From contig CALICM010000093.1 of assembly GCA_938049225.1 (NCBI GenBank), forward strand, positions 1-59,005: 59,005 nucleotides of DNA, read 5' to 3'. Origin of the DNA: an uncultured Paracoccaceae bacterium. GTDB lineage: Bacteria; Pseudomonadota; Alphaproteobacteria; Rhodobacterales; Rhodobacteraceae. Under the pieces are notes generated by a model. The model was not told the origin of the DNA. It ran no database searches and saw nothing but the letters and a program-made list of their open reading frames with translations. Below are positions 52,696-59,005 of the stretch, one piece after another. Both the position numbers and the translations under genes were made by a program. Positions within the stretch are counted from its first letter, which is position 1; every line of letters begins with the position of its first letter.

Positions 52696-53961
52696 ATGAC
52701 ACTCAACAGACGCAGCTTCATCGGCGCCACCGCCGCGGGAACGCTGGCATTGACTGCCCCCGCGGTCATCGGCCAGGCCCGGCCCAAGGTGGTCGTCATC
52801 GGCGGCGGGGCCGGGGGCGCCACCGCCGCGCGCTATATCGCGAAGGACAGCGAGGGTGCCATATACGTCACCCTGATCGAACCCACCCGCAGCTACTACA
52901 CCTGTTTCTTTTCGAACCTCTACATCGGCGGTTTCCGCGAGCTTTCCAGCATCGCACACAGCTATGGAACGCTGGCCAGCGCCTATGGGATCAACGTGAT
53001 CCATGACCTGGCCACGGGCGTGGACCGGGATGCCCGCACCGTCAGCCTTGGGCACGGCGGGACGGTGGCATATGACCGGCTGGTTGTCTCACCAGGGGTC
53101 GACTTTGTCGATGGCTCGGTTCCTGGTTGGGACGCCAGCGTGCAGCACCTGATGCCGCATGCGTACAAAGCGGGTTCGCAATCGGAATTGTTGAAAGCCC
53201 AGATCGAGGCGATGCCCGAGGGCGGCACCTTTATCATGGTCGCCCCGCCGAACCCTTACCGCTGCCCCCCCGGTCCTTACGAGCGGGTGTCAATGGTGGC
53301 CCATAAACTGAAGGCTGAAAACCCGACTGCCAAGATCCTGATCGTTGATCCGAAAGAGAAATTTTCGAAACAAGCACTGTTCGAGGAGGGCTGGCAAGCG
53401 CATTACAGTGGCATGATTGATCGCATCGGCCCCGATTTCGGCGCCGACAATGTCGAGGTGCGCGCAGACACCATGGAGGTGGTGATCGATGGCGAGGTCG
53501 AGAAGGCCGACGCCTGTAACGTGATCCCCGCCATGCGCGCCGGGCACATCGCGCAGGTCGCCGGGTTGACGAATGAGGCCGGCTGGGCACCGGTGGTCCC
53601 GGCGACGATGCAAAGCCAGATGGACGAAAACGTCCACGTCCTGGGCGACGCCAGCCAACAGGGCGACATGCCAAAGTCCGGCTTTGCCGCCAATAGCCAG
53701 GCCAAGGTTTGCGCCATGGCGGTGCGCGGTGCATTGACCGACAGCCGGGTGTTCCCGGCGCGCTTCTCGAACACCTGCTGGTCGCTGATCGAGACCGATG
53801 ATGGCGTCAAGGTTGGCGCGACTTACGAGGCCACCGAGGAGAAGATCGCCAAGGTGGACGGCTTTATCTCGCAGACCGGCGAGGACGCAGCACTGCGGCG
53901 TCAGACCTATGAAGAATCTGTCGGGTGGTACGCCGGTATCACCGCTGACATGTTCGGGTAA
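52696..53961 (+). CDS. soxF: Flavocytochrome c sulfide dehydrogenase flavoprotein SoxF
   Basis: FAD-containing sulfide dehydrogenase, 421 residues. It has a Tat signal (NRRSFIGATAAG), FAD loop VVIGGGAGGATAARYI, and the redox-active disulfide cysteines in RCPPGPYERVSM and SNTCWSLI, both diagnostic of the FccB family. ACTAGGGAGACG precedes the ATG. Last sox gene recognised; soxG and soxH do not follow. Confidence 0.94.
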   Translation: MTLNRRSFIGATAAGTLALTAPAVIGQARPKVVVIGGGAGGATAARYIAKDSEGAIYVTLIEPTRSYYTCFFSNLYIGGFRELSSIAHSYGTLASAYGINVIHDLATGVDRDARTVSLGHGGTVAYDRLVVSPGVDFVDGSVPGWDASVQHLMPHAYKAGSQSELLKAQIEAMPEGGTFIMVAPPNPYRCPPGPYERVSMVAHKLKAENPTAKILIVDPKEKFSKQALFEEGWQAHYSGMIDRIGPDFGADNVEVRADTMEVVIDGEVEKADACNVIPAMRAGHIAQVAGLTNEAGWAPVVPATMQSQMDENVHVLGDASQQGDMPKSGFAANSQAKVCAMAVRGALTDSRVFPARFSNTCWSLIETDDGVKVGATYEATEEKIAKVDGFISQTGEDAALRRQTYEESVGWYAGITADMFG

Positions 53962-53995
53962 AGCGTTTTGCCTTTAATCTGAGGCGGCATCATCA

Positions 53996-54034
53996 TCTAA
54001 CGCGTTGAAATCTATGATTTCAGTCAGCGTTAGA
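53996..54034. repeat. Interrupted palindrome TCTAACGC...GCGTTAGA downstream of soxF
   Basis: Outer arms TCTAACGC/GCGTTAGA and inner arms GAAATC/GATTTC form a two-part hairpin (39 bases). It lies in the 258-base gap between the sox operon and hpsP. The preceding AAGCGTTTTGCCTTTAATCT looks like part of a larger extragenic element. It may be a terminator-like or dispersed repeat; no T-run follows. Confidence 0.6.
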
Positions 54035-54219
54035 CGATTCAATGCCAAATCCAACCGTTCTTCTCTCGATCGCCGCCATGGTTCCTTCAGGACGTGTCGC
54101 TCGGGCAGTTTGGTTGGATTTCAAGGGCATGCAGTGTTTGTGGTGACTGACGATCCGTTGGCCGAGCAACAAAAGGTGACGGGGCTGTTCAAGGCTGTTT
54201 GATGGGGAGGCCCGGTCTT

Positions 54220-55200
54220 TCAAGGCCAAGGCCTTAGGAGGATTTTGGGCGCTGCCACGGTCCCTGACAGCAGGTCTTGGAATGCTCCGTCGCCCTCCTC
54301 CAGGGCGCGGGTCTCGAACCAATCTAAATCGCCCAAGCGCCCTTCGAACATGGCCTCCGCCGTGTCGCGGAACTCCTGCGCGGTGTAGGTGTATGCGCCG
54401 ATGAATGTGATTTCTTGAAGCGTCATGCGTCGCACATCCAGCCCGCCTTGATCTTCGCCCAGGCCGATATGCGCGATGACGCCACCAGGCATGGCGAGGC
54501 TGGATGCAGCCGCCCGCGTCGCCGCAAAGCCCACCGCATCGACGACGATTGGAAATTGACCCTCGCCGCTGGTGACGGTCTTTTGTGCGCAGGTTTCGGA
54601 TAAAAATGCGCGTCGGGCTGGGTTCGGTTCCACGATCGTGACGTCCGATACCCGCATCGCCTGCAAGGCAAGTGCTGCCGCCAACCCAATGGTGCCACCG
54701 CCAATCACAAGCGCGCGGGGCTGGACATCGGGGTGGAGAGCGGAACACGCAAGTCGCGCGGCGTGCCAACTCACAGCCAAAGGCTCGGCCAACGCGGCCC
54801 TGGTCAGGGGAATGTCCTTGGGCACTTCCACAAGGTTCTTATCCGGTACCGCGACGAACTGTGCGAAAGCGCCCTGGCGCGGTGCCATGGAGATGATTTC
54901 CCGCGCGGGGCAAATGTTCTCGCGCCCGCTTTGACAGGCTGCGCATGCGCCGCATGACACAAGGGGATTGATCGTCACGCGCTTTCCATCATCGGCACCG
55001 CCCACAATCGTTCCGGCGGCTTCATGCCCCAAGATGAGGGGTGCTGGGCGGCGCTCATCATGCCCCAGGTAAGCATGCATGTCGGAACCGCAGATGCCGA
55101 CCGCCTCTAGGCGGATAAGCTGCTCCCCGGCCGCTGGGCTTGGGTCCGGGACCTGGCGGAAATTCATCGTCCGCTCCCCATCGTAGACGAGTGCTTTCAT
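54220..55200 (-). CDS. hpsP: Zinc-type alcohol dehydrogenase, probable DHPS 2-dehydrogenase
   Basis: Medium-chain dehydrogenase of 326 residues. The catalytic zinc site is GICGSDMHAYLGHDE with LGHEAAG, structural zinc cysteines are CGACAACQSGRENIC, and the NAD loop is LVIGGGTIGLAAALAL. In Roseobacter and Cupriavidus DHPS pathways, HpsO and HpsP oxidise and reduce 2,3-dihydroxypropane-1-sulfonate at C2, together racemising it. It overlaps the SDR gene by four bases. The assignment depends on the neighbouring hpsN. Confidence 0.75.
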   Translation of the reverse strand: MKALVYDGERTMNFRQVPDPSPAAGEQLIRLEAVGICGSDMHAYLGHDERRPAPLILGHEAAGTIVGGADDGKRVTINPLVSCGACAACQSGRENICPAREIISMAPRQGAFAQFVAVPDKNLVEVPKDIPLTRAALAEPLAVSWHAARLACSALHPDVQPRALVIGGGTIGLAAALALQAMRVSDVTIVEPNPARRAFLSETCAQKTVTSGEGQFPIVVDAVGFAATRAAASSLAMPGGVIAHIGLGEDQGGLDVRRMTLQEITFIGAYTYTAQEFRDTAEAMFEGRLGDLDWFETRALEEGDGAFQDLLSGTVAAPKILLRPWP

Positions 55201-55958
55201 TTCGCTGTGAATCCCCCATCGACCATCAGAGTTTGACCCGTCACGTATCCCGAGGCCTCGGAACAGAGAAAGAGAAGCGGGCCGTCAAGGTCCTCCAGAC
55301 GGCCATTCCGGTGCAGACAGGTTTGGGCGGCGTTGCGCTCTGCGCGCGCCGCATCTGCAAAGACCGCCTCGGTCAGTTCGGTTGGAAAGAAGCCGGGGCC
55401 GATGGCGTTGGCTGTGATGCCGTACCGCGACCACGCTTCGGCCATTGCGCGGGTCATCTGCGCGACCCCCGCTTTGGACGCGCCATACGCGATCCCGCCT
55501 GGAAACGCGCGGAAGGATTGCAAAGACGCGAAGTTCACGATTCTACCCCAGCCCTTCTCGATCATGCCTGGAACGAGGGCTTGGGACAGGAAAAAGGGGG
55601 CTGAAAGGTTCAGTGCAAGGGTCTGATCCCAACCCTCTGGGCTGACATTGCCCGCCACTTCGCGGGTGTTGATGCCCGCAGCATGCAGGACGATGTCAGG
55701 CGCGCCAAAGGGGGTTGAGATGGCGTCGGCCAGCGCCCCGGTTTTGGCGCGATCGGCCACATCCGCCACAACGAATTCGGCAGCGGTCCCAATCTCTGCC
55801 TTCAACGACAGCAGCGCGTCCCGACGGCGGGCGACGCATACGACCTGTGCGCCCGCAGCGGCGAGCGTTACCGCTGCCCGCCGCCCCAAGCCAGAACTCG
55901 CACCCGTCACGCAAGCGACGCGGCCCGTCAGGTCAAACAATTTTCGCGGATCATTCAT
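55197..55958 (-). CDS. hpsO: Short-chain dehydrogenase, probable DHPS 2-dehydrogenase
   Basis: A 253-residue SDR with NAD motif VTGASSGLGRRAA, AAGI after the fourth strand, and catalytic IAYGASKAGVAQ (Tyr-x-x-x-Lys). The C-terminal GYVTGQTLMVDGGF is standard. ATG 55958 overlaps the hpsN stop by eight bases, whereas longer starts would intrude into hpsN. Expected to interconvert DHPS and its 2-keto form with HpsP so both enantiomers can be used by HpsN. Confidence 0.75.
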   Translation of the reverse strand: MNDPRKLFDLTGRVACVTGASSGLGRRAAVTLAAAGAQVVCVARRRDALLSLKAEIGTAAEFVVADVADRAKTGALADAISTPFGAPDIVLHAAGINTREVAGNVSPEGWDQTLALNLSAPFFLSQALVPGMIEKGWGRIVNFASLQSFRAFPGGIAYGASKAGVAQMTRAMAEAWSRYGITANAIGPGFFPTELTEAVFADAARAERNAAQTCLHRNGRLEDLDGPLLFLCSEASGYVTGQTLMVDGGFTAK

Positions 55959-57258
55959 CGGCGGAGAGGTCGAAATTCTGGCCCGGGAAGTATTTGGCCA
56001 ACCGAACATCCGCCGCACGGGCGTGGCCCTCCATGCCCTCCAGTCGCGAGATGCGCGCCGTAGCCAGGGCGATGGGCTTGGCGCCCTCGCGGGTTGCGCG
56101 CTGCCAGGTGACGATCTTCATGAACTTATGAACGCTCAACCCGCCCGTATAGCGTGCAGCGCCAGACGTCGGCAGCACATGGTTGGTGCCGGTAGCCTTG
56201 TCGCCAAAGGAAACGGTGGTCTCCTCGCCCAAAAAGAGCGAGCCATAGCATGTCAGCCGTTCCAGCCACCAGTCGATGTCTTGCGCCTGGACGGTCAAAT
56301 GCTCTGGCGCGTACTCGTCGGATGTGGCCGCCATTTCTTCGCGATTATCGCAGACGATCACCTCGGCATAGTCGCGCCAGGCGGCGGTTGCATTCTCGCG
56401 GTTCACGTCGGGCAAATCGTCAATCAGCCCTGGCACCAGCTCCATCACCTTTTGGGCAAGCGCCCGATCATCAGTGACCAGCCAGACGGGCGAGTTGTAC
56501 CCATGCTCGGCCTGACTTACCAAGTCGGTGGCAACGATATGCGGATCAGCCGTCTTGTCCGCAAGGATCAGGCTGTCGGTTGGGCCGGCGATCATATCAA
56601 TCCCGACACGTCCGAAAAGGATCCGTTTTGCTTCGGCCACGAACTGGTTCCCGGGGCCCACAAGAATATTCGCTTTCGGCAGCCCAAACAGTCCGAATGT
56701 CATCGCCGCGACACCCTGAACGCCCCCCATTGCCATGATCTTGTCCGCGCCGCAGATGCGTGCCGCGTATACGATCGCGGGCGCGATACCCACGTCTGGT
56801 CGCGGTGGAGAGCAAACGGTGATGTGACGGCAACCGGCCACCTTTGCTGTTGTCACGGTCATGATGGCGCTGGCGATATGGCTGTACCGCCCGCCCGGGA
56901 CATAGCAGCCCGCAGCATCAACCGGGATCACCTTTTGCCCCGCGATCATGCCTGGAACGATCTCGAGTTCGACATCCGACACGGTCGCTTTTTGCGTTTG
57001 CGCAAAGCGTTTTACGTTGTCATGGGCGAACTCGATATCTCGCTTAAGCTTATCGGGCACCAGGGTACAGGCTGCGTCGATCTCCTCCGCCGTTAACAGG
57101 ACATTGCCATCGTAGCGATCGAATTTCTTGGCGTATTCAACAGCTTTGGCGTCGCCCCCCAGCTCAATATCGGCAAGGATGGATTTGACGGTTTCATGCA
57201 CCGAGGCAGCGTCGGACTCTGCCGTCAAGGTTGCTTTCTTCAGGTAGCCCCGTGTCAT
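55951..57258 (-). CDS. hpsN: Sulfopropanediol 3-dehydrogenase (HisD-family HpsN)
   Basis: Zinc- and NAD-dependent four-electron oxidation of (R)-DHPS to (R)-3-sulfolactate. The 435 residues follow the histidinol dehydrogenase fold: VDAAGCYVPGGRYSHIASAIM, MAMGGVQGVAAMTFG, KANILVGPGNQFVAEAKRI, DLVSQAEHGYNSPVW and TNHVLPTSGAARYTGGLS. It lies far from the his genes, its sequence follows the HpsN rather than the HisD branch (GRYSHIASAIMTVTTAKVAG), and it is followed by SDR and zinc dehydrogenase genes, the hpsNOP order. Lyases for sulfolactate are not in the window. Confidence 0.85.
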   Translation of the reverse strand: MTRGYLKKATLTAESDAASVHETVKSILADIELGGDAKAVEYAKKFDRYDGNVLLTAEEIDAACTLVPDKLKRDIEFAHDNVKRFAQTQKATVSDVELEIVPGMIAGQKVIPVDAAGCYVPGGRYSHIASAIMTVTTAKVAGCRHITVCSPPRPDVGIAPAIVYAARICGADKIMAMGGVQGVAAMTFGLFGLPKANILVGPGNQFVAEAKRILFGRVGIDMIAGPTDSLILADKTADPHIVATDLVSQAEHGYNSPVWLVTDDRALAQKVMELVPGLIDDLPDVNRENATAAWRDYAEVIVCDNREEMAATSDEYAPEHLTVQAQDIDWWLERLTCYGSLFLGEETTVSFGDKATGTNHVLPTSGAARYTGGLSVHKFMKIVTWQRATREGAKPIALATARISRLEGMEGHARAADVRLAKYFPGQNFDLSADE

Positions 57259-57403
57259 CTCTTCATGCCCCTAGTTGATTCCCCAGTGATCCCCTAAGCC
57301 AAGTGGCGGTGTGACGAACCCGACACCGAGCGCCTTGGTCCCATCACGCAGACCACCTCGATCATTATTAGGATCAACACGAACAGTTCGTGCATCATCG
57401 AAG

Positions 57404-57595
57404 TCACCGGGGCACCGCTGCCTGGCAGTAACCGCCGTTCTTGCCTTTGCGGTCGGTCCCTCTTTGCAGAGTCGTGGTGACAAATAGGATCGACGCTGCG
57501 AATAGAACCAGCAGCTCGGAGACATCTCCCATAAACGCGCCCAAGGCGACGCTCGTGGAGTAAACGGCGAACACGGTGATGGCTGCTAGAAACAT
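57404..57595 (-). CDS. Small membrane protein upstream of hpsN
   Basis: A 63-residue protein with two hydrophobic segments (MFLAAITVFAVYSTSVALGA and ELLVLFAASILFVTTTLQ) and a basic tail. AGGAG precedes the ATG at 57595. It resembles the tiny membrane proteins that accompany Roseobacter transporter genes, but no family name is offered. First gene of the LacI-controlled leftward unit. No larger transporter gene accompanies it here. Confidence 0.6.
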   Translation of the reverse strand: MFLAAITVFAVYSTSVALGAFMGDVSELLVLFAASILFVTTTLQRGTDRKGKNGGYCQAAVPR

Positions 57596-57631
57596 GGGTG
57601 TTGCTCCTGAGTGAATTAGCTCTGCGAGCAA

Positions 57632-57645
57632 TGTAAGCGCTTACA
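57632..57645. promoter_or_regulatory. LacI-type operator TGTAAGCGCTTACA
   Basis: A perfect 14-base palindrome with the central GC typical of LacI-family sites. It lies between the divergent lacI-type gene and the small membrane protein/hpsN unit, 23 bases centre to centre from a second copy. Confidence 0.85.
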
Positions 57646-57654
57646 TAATAAAGA

Positions 57655-57668
57655 TGCAAGCGCTTACA
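57655..57668. promoter_or_regulatory. LacI-type operator TGCAAGCGCTTACA
   Basis: A copy of the neighbouring palindrome with one changed position. Two sites about two helical turns apart suggest cooperative binding and control of both divergent promoters. Confidence 0.82.
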
Positions 57669-57738
57669 TTTACGTTACATCACCCCGAGGATACGTTACG
57701 GATCTTATCCTAATCGAGGCGGTTCAGACGAGTGGGTC

Positions 57739-58761
57739 ATGTCGAATATCCGAGAGGTTCCAAAACTCGAAGACGTGGCCAAAGCGGCGGGCGTGTCCAC
57801 GGCGACCGTCTCGCGCTGTTTGAATACGCCCGATCGTGTGCTGGAGGGAACAAAACTTAAGGTCTTCGATGCGATTGAAGTCTTGGGCTACACGCCGAAT
57901 TTCGGCGCCCGCGTGATGGCCGCCAAGCGCACCCTCACCATCGGCGCGATTATCCCGACGATGGAGAACGCGATTTTCGCCCGGGGCCTTCAAGCGTTTC
58001 AGGAGGAATTGCACGATAGAGGATACACCCTGCTCGTTTCAAGCTCGGCTTACCGGCCTGACATCGAAGAGGAACAGATACGCAAGCTGGTGACGCGCGG
58101 CGCGGACGGGCTGCTCTTGATCGGAGAGGATCGCGACAACTCGATTTATCAGTATCTGAAACGCCAAGAGGTCTCAGCACTTATTGCTTGGACCTATTCG
58201 GCCGATGCGCCCTTGTCTTGCGTCGGTTTCGACAATCGTAAGTCGATGCAATTGTTGACAGAGAACGTCATGGCCTTTGGCCACAATCGGATCGGCGTGA
58301 TCTCTGGATTTACCAAAGGCAATGATCGCGCAAGATCGCGGATGCAGGGAATCAGAGAGGCTTTGATGTCAAACGGGCTTGATCCAGGCGAATTGGCGGT
58401 CATCGAGACGAGCTACGAGATTGAATGTGGCGCGAAGGCATTCGATCAATTAATGGCTTTGGAGAGGCCACCAACAGCGATCATGTGTGGCAATGATGTT
58501 CTTGCGGTTGGCGCGCTCAAACGTGCCCGTGAAAGAAACATCAATGTTCCGGGCGACGTTTCCATCACTGGCTTTGATGACATCGAACTGGCCCGGATCG
58601 TTGATCCCGCTTTGACGACAGTTCATGTGCCGCACCGGGAAATGGGTCGACAAGCCGCCTGCGTGCTTGTCGATCTTCTGGAAAAAAATGGTGAGCCACG
58701 ATCAATCGAGCTCCAAACCTTGGTCCAGATCAGAGGGTCGTTGGGGCGCCGCAAGATCTAA
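57739..58761 (+). CDS. LacI-family transcriptional regulator
   Basis: A 340-residue repressor. The N-terminal HTH is LEDVAKAAGVSTATVSRCLN, followed by a hinge and a periplasmic-binding-like effector domain (TLTIGAIIPTMENAIFARGLQ, VGFDNRKSM, ISGFTKGNDRARSRMQGI, VSITGFDDIELARIVDPALTTVHVP). It is divergent from the hpsNOP unit, with two operators between, so it likely responds to DHPS or a derivative and also regulates itself. Effector is inference. Confidence 0.92.
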   Translation: MSNIREVPKLEDVAKAAGVSTATVSRCLNTPDRVLEGTKLKVFDAIEVLGYTPNFGARVMAAKRTLTIGAIIPTMENAIFARGLQAFQEELHDRGYTLLVSSSAYRPDIEEEQIRKLVTRGADGLLLIGEDRDNSIYQYLKRQEVSALIAWTYSADAPLSCVGFDNRKSMQLLTENVMAFGHNRIGVISGFTKGNDRARSRMQGIREALMSNGLDPGELAVIETSYEIECGAKAFDQLMALERPPTAIMCGNDVLAVGALKRARERNINVPGDVSITGFDDIELARIVDPALTTVHVPHREMGRQAACVLVDLLEKNGEPRSIELQTLVQIRGSLGRRKI

Positions 58762-58772
58762 GCGGTAAAGCT

Positions 58773-59005
58773 TCAGACTTGATCGGCGTCGACATCCAGG
58801 TCCGGTGGTCCCAGCGGTTTTCTAAAGAACACGCGATCAAAGCCGTCCTCGGTCCTATGCCCCACGGGAGTATCCGAAACTCTGTGTATGAGGCTTAGCC
58901 CATGCGGTTTCGACGGGTCATTTATTGAACCGTTCTGGGTATAGGATAGCGAACTGATTTCGAGCGTCCACCCATTGTCTGACACACCTACCAGCCTTCT
59001 CGAAG
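58773..59005 (-). CDS. 3' end of an unidentified gene at the right edge
   Basis: An open frame enters from the right edge and ends at 58773, giving about 77 residues (for example NGWTLEISSLSYTQNGSIND and TEDGFDRVFFRKPLGPPDLD). No stop occurs upstream within the window, so it may be the tail of a longer gene convergent with the LacI gene. Not recognised. Confidence 0.35.
   Translation of the reverse strand, partial: SRRLVGVSDNGWTLEISSLSYTQNGSINDPSKPHGLSLIHRVSDTPVGHRTEDGFDRVFFRKPLGPPDLDVDADQV

Noticed and set aside
54005-54202. A 65-codon plus-strand frame after soxF
   Set aside because: It begins inside the palindromic repeat, lacks a ribosome binding site and shows no family motif.
55951-57258. 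Annotation as histidinol dehydrogenase HisD
   Set aside because: The gene is away from the his genes and forms an operon with SDR and zinc dehydrogenase genes, matching hpsNOP.
57271-57659. Two other minus-strand frames upstream of hpsN
   Set aside because: They overlap the small membrane protein in other frames and encode arginine/serine-rich sequence without motifs.
1-59005. CRISPR arrays, tRNA, rRNA, integrase or plasmid/phage replication genes
   Set aside because: None was recognised on either strand on reading; absence is not proven without a covariance-model search.

Overview
The window reads as a chromosomal segment of a marine-type alphaproteobacterium of the Rhodobacteraceae (Roseobacter group). 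The base composition is GC-rich. It carries a complete Paracoccus-style sox cluster, a leucine/isovalerate operon, a dihydroxypropanesulfonate (DHPS) dehydrogenase set, a carnitine module, GcvT/MttB-type methylated-amine genes and a TTT transporter. No rRNA, tRNA or CRISPR array was seen. One decayed IS3-type element lies at about 13.9-14.3 kb.

Layout. 0-13.6 kb: quaternary-amine catabolism. A carnitine 3-dehydrogenase/thioesterase fusion runs off the left edge, followed by a BKACE-family enzyme and a divergent GlxA-type AraC regulator. Then come a Tat-exported family 5 binding protein, a DppBC-DF-like ABC transporter, an FAD-GcvT dehydrogenase (dimethylglycine/sarcosine type) and a divergent non-pyrrolysine MttB homologue. 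13.9-20.3 kb: the IS3 remnant, then a tightly overlapped btpA-M42 peptidase-FGGY kinase-GNAT operon, divergent from an aldose dehydrogenase and a lactonase (sugar/lactone catabolism). 20.3-27.8 kb: the leucine degradation operon liuA-liuB-liuD-liuE-liuC, with two extra unknown genes embedded in it and an inverted-repeat operator in its promoter. 27.8-33.5 kb: DUF2161, a LysE exporter, a lipocalin, and hisB-hisH-glsA-(DUF2147 on the opposite strand)-hisA; hisF does not follow. 33.5-41.7 kb: an apparently inserted block with a tripartite tricarboxylate transporter (tctC and a tctA-tctB fusion), a PrpF isomerase, a 2-hydroxyacid dehydrogenase and the divergent tctDE two-component system.

41.8-54 kb: thiosulfate oxidation. 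Leftward genes are a YeeE/YedE transporter (soxT), soxR, a GlcG/HbpS-like gene and soxS. Rightward genes are soxVWXYZABCDEF. SoxR has the two-cysteine pattern of persulfide sensors, and the soxS-soxV and soxW-soxX intergenic regions each contain a perfect inverted repeat. 54.2-58.8 kb: hpsN-hpsO-hpsP (DHPS to sulfolactate), a 63-residue membrane protein, and a divergent LacI regulator with two near-identical palindromic operators in the shared promoter region. An unidentified partial gene meets the right edge.

Taken together, the segment suits a cell living on algal osmolytes and sulfonates (carnitine and other N-methyl compounds, DHPS, possibly fucose-like sugars, branched-chain amino acids) that also gains energy by oxidising reduced sulfur. 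Function assignments rest on reading translated motifs and gene order; no database search was run.
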